From: Zopfochytrium polystomum
Lineage: Eukaryota; Chytridiomycota; Chytridiomycetes; Chytridiales; Chytridiaceae
Length of the DNA stretch: 63,690 bases
Direction of reading: 5' to 3'
Assembly (NCBI GenBank): GCA_025765615.1
Contig: JAIVFJ010000331.1
Location: 1-63,690, forward strand
Shown one piece after another: positions 33,992 to 41,976 of this stretch (position 1 is the first letter of the stretch; each line of letters starts with the position of its first letter). A program made the translations under genes and the position numbers. Under the pieces are notes generated by a model. The model saw only the letters and a list, made by a program, of their open reading frames with translations, was not told the origin of the DNA and ran no database searches.

Positions 33992-36082
33992 GGTGGGATG
34001 GATGAGCCAAGAAAACGGGAGGCGAGGGAGCTTTTTATATTTGGCGGGTTCTTGTGGGGGGGACGCTGTCTGTCTGTCTGTCTGTCGTCCTGTGCTTCAT
34101 TGACTCTGCTTGCATGCTTGATCCCTCCGCAGTCAACGACCCACGAGAAAAAAAAAAAGAAAAAAAGAAAAAAAAAAAGAGAAAAAAAAGTAACAATCGA
34201 CAAAAAAAATAAAGGAAGACGAGCGGACCGGACCTCCGACGATTTGAAGCAACCCGCGAAGACTGTCCGGCTGGGCTGCGGTCCACGAAATAAAGAAAAG
34301 AAGAACAAGAAGAAGAAGAAGGAGCGGATTTGGAGCCAGTTCCCCACGAAAAACCCCTCCCCCCCACTCGCGGTGGCAGCATCAGTGGCATTTCTGCGAA
34401 GAGAACCCCCCCCCCTCTGTCTAAGAAATATTGAAGCAACCTTCTTCGCGAAACGGACGTTGTGAACAACAAAAGGGGATAAACACCTTGGCCCCAGCGG
34501 AGATCCTTGATTAATCCCCACCATTCGCCATGGTATCGCCTCTTAAACAGTGGTGATCAAGAATGACCTCTTTGGGTGGCACTGCTGTCAGCACTTTATG
34601 AACATTCTATGTTTTCTTCACTTCGTACTTTGCAAGTAGGAGGGGGCCGGGAGGCTGCGAGTTTCAAAGTGAACGTCAAATTCTAGCAAATTTCGAATCA
34701 TCGCATCGCTCGTGGCATGACTGCATTCACCCAAAACTCAACAGCCAAGGGGACAGACATAGGAAGGCCCTTTTCCCGTGAATCAAGAACATTGCTAGGC
34801 AACACTGACCAGCAATGGAGATACGCTTGGCAAAGTACCGGGTCCTGTCTGATCTCCAAAGACGACTCCAAGATGGCATGGTCAGTACTCCAGTGGGAGA
34901 CTAGGCAGGAATACCATGTCTTTCACATTGCTCCACATCCAACTCCTCCAGTGTGACTGCCATCATTATGTTTCATTTTAGGAGACTGCCTTCCCCCCCA
35001 CCCTGACTGCTGCCTGAGTATGTGTGATTACTGTGCTATGCACCACTGTTGCACGCTTTGCAAGCTAGCCGTTACAGTAACGCAATGGACGTGGCGTGGG
35101 TCAGGTAGAGAGAAATTACTGCAGTGGTGTGGGAGCAGCCGCCAGTACTGAACTGGTGTGTGTGAGGCTGCGACGAAGGGGCGGCAGTTTTATCATAATG
35201 ATCAATTATAAAGCGACTGCCTCATTTCGAATGTGTCGTAGCTGCGGAAAAATTGGTGCGGAAAAAAGAGAGAATGGGATGAGTTCACAGCATGATCGCG
35301 ATCACACCTTCATGACGTCCCCAGGTTCACCGCCAGGGAGCAGCTGCTGCGTTGTATTGGAGAGTGCTGTGTCAGTTTCCTTTGCATGGGCACGGGGCCA
35401 GGTGCTCAGCGTGCGCTGAACAGATCGTGGAACAACGTCAGTGTGTTGACCGCATCAAGTCGCAGACTCGCAAGTCGCCGAGGCTCGCACTCACGCACAC
35501 ACACACACCCTCTGAGTCCACTCAACTCCTCCTGCAAATACCCACTTAACGACGGCGATTGGACTGATGGAGGCAATGCGAACGATATGATGACGATCTC
35601 GTTGTTGCTGCAAACGAGTGCTATCGAGGAACAAAGGCAAGCTTGAACATCATTATGAGAGTGGGGAGAAATGAAAACCTGCTGCAGCTCTTGATGGGTC
35701 GTTGCGCCATCTCTGAGGCCGCCTCTTGCTGCTCAGTGTCATGCGCCTTCGGCTCGAGGGAGGGGTAGGCGCGGGTAGTCTTTTTTCTTCTTCACCAGGC
35801 TTCGCCGTCTGTTTAAATGGCGACTCTCCCTCTTATCCCTCAAAATCTCCGAGGAGACTTCGTGCAGGGGTAGCATCCGCAGCCCGCAGACCCAACATTC
35901 TGCGGCTGTCGTGCAGACCCCCCGTCGCCAGCCAGAGGTGTTGATTGGCCAGTTGTTTTTTTCAATAAAACAGAAAAATTTGTTCCACCAGACAATTCCT
36001 TGTTAATTCAAGATCTGACGATTTGCCTAATTTGCTGTGCCCACATTTGCATCAGCACATCCTCTCCAGTCACAAATAGCCA
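33992..36082. other. Gene-poor stretch
   Basis: Begins with the upstream region of the PB1 gene: (CTGT)n at 34066-34086, A-rich tracts at 34147-34200 and AAG repeats at 34285-34330. From about 34,500 base composition becomes more AT-rich and continues so to about 46 kb. Several 60-110-codon open frames occur but none has a recognisable motif or splice context. I see no gene, RNA or terminal repeat. Confidence 0.5.
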
Positions 36083-36280
36083 TCATTGCATGTTACTTTC
36101 ATCTGGAGTGTCAGTTGCTTCTTGGACTGGAACAAGTACAAGCTGCATTGCTTTTGCCTTTGTCTTGCACAAGGTTCGAGGAGTGGGGGTTGGCATCACC
36201 AAGGGATCAATTCGCATGGATCTCTGCTTTTGCTTGAGCTTCCGGCGGCTATCCTCCTCCAAAATCTCTGAAAGATCATT
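36083..36280 (-). CDS. Probable last exon of an unrecognised gene
   Basis: Preceded by a CAG acceptor at 36281-36283 and open to a TGA at 36083, reading NDLSEILEEDSRRKLKQKQR and then a Pro/Thr-rich segment. Codons look normal, and a second open stretch upstream at 36415-36640 ends in a good donor (GGAAG|GTAAAG). It reads ITYLENIACNKLHLQQAL and VEQRFRIIREKN. Their reading frames do not join across the simplest intron, so either splicing is more complex or the gene is a remnant. No family recognised. Its 5' part would lie toward 36.9-38 kb. Confidence 0.35.
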   Translation of the reverse strand, partial: NDLSEILEEDSRRKLKQKQRSMRIDPLVMPTPTPRTLCKTKAKAMQLVLVPVQEATDTPDESNMQ

Positions 36281-36649
36281 CTGAGGTATTTACGAACTTT
36301 TCAACAACAAGAGAAGATCGGACTGAGCTCATCATTTCAGTGGCAGTTGACTGATCATTTGTGTACCATTTTGATGAGCTCAATTACAACACTTTCCTGT
36401 CATTTTTGCTTTACCTTCCAAGGCCACCACTCCGATTTTTCTCTCGAATAATTCGAAATCTCTGCTCAACAGGATTTGAACTCAAGGCACGAGTATTGAG
36501 AACTGGACAGGGAGGTCTTCCTTCAGAGAGAGCCTGCTGAAGATGCAATTTGTTGCATGCAATGTTTTCCAGGTATGTTATTTGGGCAATCAGAGCAGTT
36601 GCATTTGTGAGACTACACCGAGGTCTCAGTGATAAAGTCTAGGATTTTA

Positions 36650-38061
36650 TTCGCAAAAACAAGCGTACCTGTCATAAAACTGCAAGGATCGGGACCCCTA
36701 TTATTGCTCCCGGTTCTTTAGTTTCCAAGGCGTTATCAAAGTGTATTTGCGGCTAAGCCGTCTTTATTATTGGGTCTGCTTTTACTACTTTCGTCTTAAC
36801 AGTTTCCGTTGCACCAGGGTTTTCTCAACATATTTTCTTTTTCGGTGACTAACGGAGACTGCCCGACTGCCTAGGGATGGGGTGCCTGACAGGCCGTACC
36901 CCAAGCCCGACTAATTTATTATTTATTTTTGGCACTTGTACATACATGCATAGGGTTGGGGGGGACTTAGAGCATTTGTGGTGGATGCTCCAAGTCAGGG
37001 GGGTTGACTTGTCAATTTTCTCTCTCTCTGTTTTTGGGCCATTTCTCTTTTTCCTTTTTTCTTCAATCTGATTTCTGTCCATTGGCACCAATACAGAGTC
37101 CCTTCAAATCCATCTGGCTCGCAAAGGTGAGGGTAGTGAGAGATGGTACACACCCAGGTGTGTACATGGTCCCTTCGTGGGGCTCCTCTTAAGGGGCCGT
37201 GGGTGGGGAATGCAGCTGGCCCCACCAGCGACTGTGTGACATTGCCGGCTCTGTGTTGGAGTGAGGATCCCTGGCGCTTGCCCACCGCGACGAGGGTGGT
37301 GGTGGTGGTGCCGACGACGGCGTTGTTGTCCCCAACCTTCCCGTCCCCGCGAGGGTGTTGGTGGCTGCGCCCGGTGCAGCCCCCGACGCCTGAGAGTTCG
37401 ATCTACAAGCGCCTGCCTCGGTCCTATTGCTGTGAGGGCGAGATGTGTGAGTACGAGTGCGATGCGATAAAGCCCGTTGGTCAAGTGATTGTGCTGACGC
37501 AGCCCGGTGGGGTGCGTGTACGATCGCAGGTGTTTCCGCGTGCGAGTTCCCTGCTGGCAACCTTCCGACCCCTACATAGTCGACTCCCTTCTCTCTCTCC
37601 CCCCCGTCGCTGGCGACGACGAGGGCTCCCACAGCACTGTCCGCGACGAGGGGCGCTAGGTCGCGCCCTGTCCGTCCAGTCGCTATTAACCGCTCCTGTT
37701 GTATTTGAGATTAGGTTCCTGAGATAAAAACCCCTGTTTCCCTCTTCTCTCTCTTTATTCTGCGGTTGTGTTGCGCCCTTGGGAGTGCCCTTCCGTTTCC
37801 CCTCGCATCGGCCTGCGGCCCCGCGAGTAATCGGTGCTCTGGCACCGATCCTTCAGAGGATTGTCCCTCTGAATGTTCATTCTTTGTGTTTGAGACCCCT
37901 GTTAGACAGATCAGTAGGGATACTTCGTGGACTAGGCAAGTAGTAGGGTTGAAACACCCCCTAGACAACAGCCCAATAAAGTTAGTTTTAGCCTATTATT
38001 TGCTTTCCCTCACTCTAGGGCCCAGATCCCAGGGTCAAAGGAGTGAGTATAGTCTCACACA
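36650..38061. other. 3' flank of the interrupted gene; no gene recognised
   Basis: Short-simple-sequence-rich DNA (CT runs near 37020 and 37745, GGTGGTGGT near 37300). It continues the AT-rich block and leads to the retrotransposon's left target site TTCAT at 38062-38066. No recognisable protein. Confidence 0.4.
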
Positions 38062-38066
38062 TTCAT

Positions 38067-38419
38067 TGTCAGGAACATGGCAGGACAGGACAAGGCAGAC
38101 AAGGGACTGAGAGGAGTGATGATTGTATTGGAAACAATAATTCACTTGAGGGATGGGACAGGTCCCCCATCCCCCTTTTATACCTTTTGAGAGTCTTCCT
38201 TGTCAAGACTCAAAGAAAGTTCCAGAAAGAGCAATTAGTAATACAATGATACCAATGATACCAATGACAACAAGACAAGTCAGGAAAGCAAAGAAGGTTC
38301 CAGAAGGTTCCACAAGGTTCCATGAAGGAATGTTCTAGAAGGTTCCAGAAGGTTCCAGAAGGTTCCATGAAGGAATGTTCTAGAAGGTTCCAGAGGTTTC
38401 CAGAGGGTGATTCATAACA
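38067..38419 (-). repeat. 3' LTR of the chromovirus
   Basis: 353 bp; in element orientation it begins TGTTATG and ends CCTGACA. It contains short tandem GGTTCCAGAA-type motifs and a TATAAAAG box at 38175-38182. Confidence 0.95.
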
Positions 38420-40744
38420 TCATCTCCCCCTTTTAGGCCTCTTCTGCAACTTGGTGGGGTACCTGGTCTTGAACTTGAGCAGAAGGTCTTGGCAGTGAGT
38501 GAGGTTTGACTCAGGCTCCCAGGTGTTGTCAGCATCTGAGTAACCTTTCCACTTAACAAGGAACTTGAGTGTTCTTCCAAACCACTTGGCATCCAAGATT
38601 TGTTCAACCTCAAATTCCTCTTCACCTTCTACCTCAACTGGAGGAGGAGGAGGAACAACTCTGCCTGGAATGGAATTGGCCACAAACTTCTCTAAAAGGC
38701 TGACATGGAAAACTGGGTGGATCTTCATGGATGCAGGGAGATCCAGCTTGAAGGTGACTGGATTGATTTGCTCCAAGATCTTGAAAGGACCCAACTTGAG
38801 GTTGTCTAGCTTGGGACTTGGTCTTTTGGTCTGCAAGTTCTTCCTCAGAAGCCAAACTTGCTGACCCACAGCAAGGTCATGGTCCATTCTGTGAGTGTTG
38901 GCAAATCTTGAGGCATCTTCTTGGGCTTGCTTCAGGGTGGAGTCCAGGAAGGAGTTGATGATCTTGAGCTTATGTAAGTGTGAAGCCGCAGCAGGAGCTT
39001 GGACATTGGATAGGGTCTCTTGTCCCAGAAGATCTCCTCTTGGATTGAAGCCATAGGTTGCAAAGAAAGGAGATAGCTGGGTGCTTGAGTGGAGAGAATT
39101 GTTGAGAGCAAATTCTGCCAGTGGAAGGAGGGTGGGCCAATCATCCTGTTGATAGCTGACATAGCACCTCAAATACTGCTCCAGAGTCTGGTTTGTTCTT
39201 TCTGTTTGTCCATCAGTCTGAGGGTGATAAGCAGTTGACAGTTGAGACTTGATTCCAAGGGCTGCTGTGAGTGCTTTCCAAAATTGAGATCTGAACTGTG
39301 GTCCTCTGTCACTGACGATTGACTGAGGCAGCCCATGGAGCCTGAATATGTGCTGCAAAAACAGGTCTGCTGTTCCTTGTGCATCTATATTCTCAGTGCA
39401 GGGGATGAAATGGGCCAACTTTGTCCTTCTGCAGATGACAACAAGGATAGAGTCAAATCCATGGGATGGGGGCAGTTTCACAATGAAGTCCATGGATATT
39501 GATGACCAAGGGCTGATGGCAATTGGGAGGGGCTCCAGAAGTCCATAGGGCTTGTGTCTGCTGGATTTGTTTCTTTGACAGGTTTCACAGCTGCTGACAT
39601 AGTTCTTGATGTACTTCCTCATGCCTGGCCAGTAGAAGTCTCTGGAAACAAGCTCATATGTCTTGTGCTCTCCTGGGTGTCCAGCTGTTGCTGCATCATG
39701 CCTTGTCTTGAGTATCTCAAGTTTTTCCTCTTCTTGGCTGATTTGAATCTTGTGAGGCTTGGGGTCCTTGGAAATAGCATGGGCCCACACACTGTCAGGA
39801 AGCAATGAAAGGTGTGTCTTGGATGGTGGGGTGAAACCATCTCCCCCTTCAGGTGCAAGGTCTGTCCTTCTGTGCTCATCAGCAGTGGGGCTTGAATTGT
39901 TGACTGGGAACTGTGATTCTTGAATCTTTGACTGAGGGTTCTGTTCTTGGCAAAGACTGTGAGCTGTGGAGCTTGAATCTTGAATTTGGACTGTGAACTG
40001 TGGTACTTGAATCTTTGACTGTGGGTTCTGTGAACTACAGACTTGGCCATGACTGTGAGCTCTATGAGCTGTCCTGGAATCTTGACTATGAACTGTGAAC
40101 TGTGAAACTTGAATCTTGGCTGGGATCTGTGAGCTGCAGGCTGATACTTGAATCAGGGACTTGAGAGCATGAGACTTGGAGGCTTGACTTGAGTTTTGGG
40201 TGACTGTTCCAATTGGTGGAGGTTGGACTTGACCAGTGACCCAATCAATGGCAGGGTTCTGGGCTTGCAGCCATGGTAATCCCAGGATGACAGAGAATGT
40301 GGGTGAGCCAAGATCCAATACTTCCAGGTTGACCATGGATGGTGGAAAGTCTTGGATGTGGAGGTTTAGCTTGGTTTCATGGCTGATTTCCTTGAACAGA
40401 GCATGATTGGCAAAGTGGACCTTGAGGGGTGTGGATTTCTTGATGGTGGGAATGGCACAAGACTTGGCAAGGGTGGCATCAATGATGTTGCAGGATGATC
40501 CAGAGTTGATAAGGGCCTTGGTTGTGATGGTTGACTTGGGTGAGAGTTGAATCTTGACATCCATGGTGAGTTGGTGGGGCTTGGAATCTGAGGTGTTTGT
40601 GGTGCTGGTGGTGGTGATGAAACAGGGGCAGCTTGGAGGAGGGTCCAGGGAATTGCCCCTCAGTGAGCCTGGACCTGGGAGTTTGGGTGCTTCTTCCTTG
40701 GGCAGTCCTTGACAGCGTGTTCCTTGGAGCCACAGTAGAAACAC
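38420..40744 (-). CDS. pol: Pol remnant: protease, integrase, chromodomain (no RT/RNase H)
   Basis: Expressed by -1 frameshift from gag; open from 40744 to the TGA at 38420. Protease: TTKALINSGSSCNIID at about 40490-40530, where the catalytic Asp of DSG is Asn, followed by ILGLPWLQ. In place of reverse transcriptase/RNase H is a ~170-residue Gln/Ser-rich segment with about three degenerate copies of a PQSKIQVPQFTV-like repeat. Integrase is complete: the HHCC zinc domain (GHPGEHKTYE to CETCQRNK), MDFIVKLP, SDRGPQF and DGQTERTN give D,D(35)E, then LGPFKILEQ (GPF module). The chromodomain follows: EVEQILDAKW, FLVKWKGYSDADNTWEPE. Function in trans would need RT from another element. Confidence 0.93.
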   Translation of the reverse strand: MFLLWLQGTRCQGLPKEEAPKLPGPGSLRGNSLDPPPSCPCFITTTSTTNTSDSKPHQLTMDVKIQLSPKSTITTKALINSGSSCNIIDATLAKSCAIPTIKKSTPLKVHFANHALFKEISHETKLNLHIQDFPPSMVNLEVLDLGSPTFSVILGLPWLQAQNPAIDWVTGQVQPPPIGTVTQNSSQASKSHALKSLIQVSACSSQIPAKIQVSQFTVHSQDSRTAHRAHSHGQVCSSQNPQSKIQVPQFTVQIQDSSSTAHSLCQEQNPQSKIQESQFPVNNSSPTADEHRRTDLAPEGGDGFTPPSKTHLSLLPDSVWAHAISKDPKPHKIQISQEEEKLEILKTRHDAATAGHPGEHKTYELVSRDFYWPGMRKYIKNYVSSCETCQRNKSSRHKPYGLLEPLPIAISPWSSISMDFIVKLPPSHGFDSILVVICRRTKLAHFIPCTENIDAQGTADLFLQHIFRLHGLPQSIVSDRGPQFRSQFWKALTAALGIKSQLSTAYHPQTDGQTERTNQTLEQYLRCYVSYQQDDWPTLLPLAEFALNNSLHSSTQLSPFFATYGFNPRGDLLGQETLSNVQAPAAASHLHKLKIINSFLDSTLKQAQEDASRFANTHRMDHDLAVGQQVWLLRKNLQTKRPSPKLDNLKLGPFKILEQINPVTFKLDLPASMKIHPVFHVSLLEKFVANSIPGRVVPPPPPVEVEGEEEFEVEQILDAKWFGRTLKFLVKWKGYSDADNTWEPESNLTHCQDLLLKFKTRYPTKLQKRPKRGR
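38424..38435 (-). other. Polypurine tract
   Basis: The element strand reads AAAAGGGGGAGA directly before TGA and the 3' LTR. The tract also encodes the last residues of pol (KRGR), so coding end and plus-strand primer overlap. Confidence 0.8.
40625..40687 (-). promoter_or_regulatory. -1 ribosomal frameshift signal (slippery site plus pseudoknot)
   Basis: C CCA AAC in the gag frame at 40687-40681, then a 5-nt spacer. An 8-bp stem GGTCCAGG/CCTGGACC follows (40675-40668 with 40649-40642). Its loop contains GGGGCA (40659-40654), which can pair with TGCCCC (40630-40625) downstream. The gag stop codon lies in the loop. Slipping back one base at the heptamer enters pol at LPGPGSLRG. Confidence 0.8.
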
Positions 40745-41583
40745 AGTCCCTGCTGGGCCCTCCTTGTTTTCTCCTCTTGGCTCAGAGGACCCTTAGGAAG
40801 TGTCTCAACTGCATCCACTTGCATGGGTTCAGGAACTGTAAGAGCTTGAGGGACTGGGGTAGGTCTTGATGTAGTTCCTACTTGTCTTTGCTTCAGCCTC
40901 TTGGAGTAGAGTCTGGTGTCAATCTTGATGGCAAGGAGAATGTACTCTTCCAAGGTCTCAGGGATGTGCAGAGACTGGGAGAGCATGTCTTGGATAGACT
41001 CATGGAGACCATCATGGTACAGCTCCATCAGAGCTGCATCATTGTATCCAGAGTCTCTGGCTAGTTGCTTGAATTGGTTGGTGTAGGCCACACAAGATTG
41101 CTTTCCTTGCCTGATATGCTTGAGCTTGGATCTTGCTGTCCAAGATGCGTAGGGGTCACCAAAGGTAGCTTCCAGCCCCTCCCAGAGCTCTTGCAGGGTG
41201 GTGGGTGTGCTTGGGAGAGATCTGTACCATGATTGAGCTTGACCAGACAGGAGGGTGCTTGTGAAAAGAACCTTGACTTGCTCACTGGGAAATCTTGAAG
41301 GTTGGAGAAGGATGACATTCTCCACAGTGGCCATAAAGTTCCTGAGGTCTTTGGCCAGCCCAGTGAACTTGTCAGGGCTGGGAACCTTGGGCTCTCTTGC
41401 TTGGTTGGCTTGGGGCAGGGGAAGAGCTTGATGTTCTTGTTGGTGAAGTTGTTGTTGAAGCTGGTGCTGCTGGTGAAGGACTTGTTCTTGAAGTTGGTGT
41501 GTCTGTCTTGAAAGGGCTTGTAATTGGTCCATCAAGGCTTGGAAGGCAGTTGCATCAGGGAAGGTGTTGTTTGGGTCAGACAT
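40660..41583 (-). CDS. gag: Gag polyprotein of the chromovirus
   Basis: 307 residues starting at the ATG at 41583. A Gln-rich coiled-coil-like N-terminus (about residues 15-60) precedes a typical Ty3-type capsid region with KFTGLAKDLRNFMATVEN, LSGQAQSWYRSL and LWEGLEATFGDPYASWTAR. Then comes the nucleocapsid knuckle CFYCGSKEHAVKDC (CX2CX4HX4C) close to the C-terminus. Packages element RNA into particles. The reading frame is intact. Its 3' end overlaps pol by 85 nt, where the frameshift signal lies. Confidence 0.95.
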   Translation of the reverse strand: MSDPNNTFPDATAFQALMDQLQALSRQTHQLQEQVLHQQHQLQQQLHQQEHQALPLPQANQAREPKVPSPDKFTGLAKDLRNFMATVENVILLQPSRFPSEQVKVLFTSTLLSGQAQSWYRSLPSTPTTLQELWEGLEATFGDPYASWTARSKLKHIRQGKQSCVAYTNQFKQLARDSGYNDAALMELYHDGLHESIQDMLSQSLHIPETLEEYILLAIKIDTRLYSKRLKQRQVGTTSRPTPVPQALTVPEPMQVDAVETLPKGPLSQEEKTRRAQQGLCFYCGSKEHAVKDCPRKKHPNSQVQAH

Positions 41584-41610
41584 GATGGCAGAGAGTAGTA
41601 GGAGAGGGTG

Positions 41611-41621
41611 AAGTGAATTAT
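41611..41621 (-). promoter_or_regulatory. Tf1-like self-priming primer-binding site
   Basis: Two nucleotides inside the 5' LTR, the element strand reads ATAATTCACTT. This is perfectly complementary over 11 nt to AAGTGAATTAT at 41694-41704 in the LTR, which lies at the expected RNA 5' end. In Tf1 the first 11 nt of the transcript fold back to prime reverse transcription in the same way. Confidence 0.7.
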
Positions 41622-41623
41622 GA

Positions 41624-41976
41624 TGTCAGGAACATGGCAGGACAGGACAAGGCAGACAAGGGACTGAGAGGAGTGATGATTGTATTGGAAACAATAATTC
41701 ACTTGAGGGATGGGACAGGTCCCCCATCCCCCTTTTATACCTTTTGAGAGTCTTCCTTGTCAAGACTCAAAGAAAGTTCCAGAAAGAGCAATTAGTAATA
41801 CAATGATACCAATGATACCAATGACAACAAGACAAGTCAGGAAAGCAAAGAAGGTTCCAGAAGGTTCCACAAGGTTCCATGAAGGAATGTTCTAGAAGGT
41901 TCCAGAAGGTTCCAGAAGGTTCCATGAAGGAATGTTCTAGAAGGTTCCAGAGGTTTCCAGAGGGTGATTCATAACA
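41624..41976 (-). repeat. 5' LTR of the chromovirus
   Basis: 353 bp, identical by eye to the 3' copy. TATAAAAG at 41732-41739; the predicted transcript start is near 41704, 35 nt downstream of the TATA box. Confidence 0.95.

Larger units (their letters stand above)
38067..41976 (-). mobile_element. Young chromovirus (Ty3/Gypsy LTR retrotransposon), non-autonomous
   Basis: 3,910 bp between 5-bp target duplications TTCAT (38062-38066 and 41977-41981). The two 353-bp LTRs read identical by eye, indicating recent insertion. On the minus strand gag is followed by a -1 frame pol with protease, integrase and a C-terminal chromodomain. Reverse transcriptase and RNase H are absent, explaining the small size. 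Self-priming site, polypurine tract and LTR TATA box are present. Confidence 0.95.
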
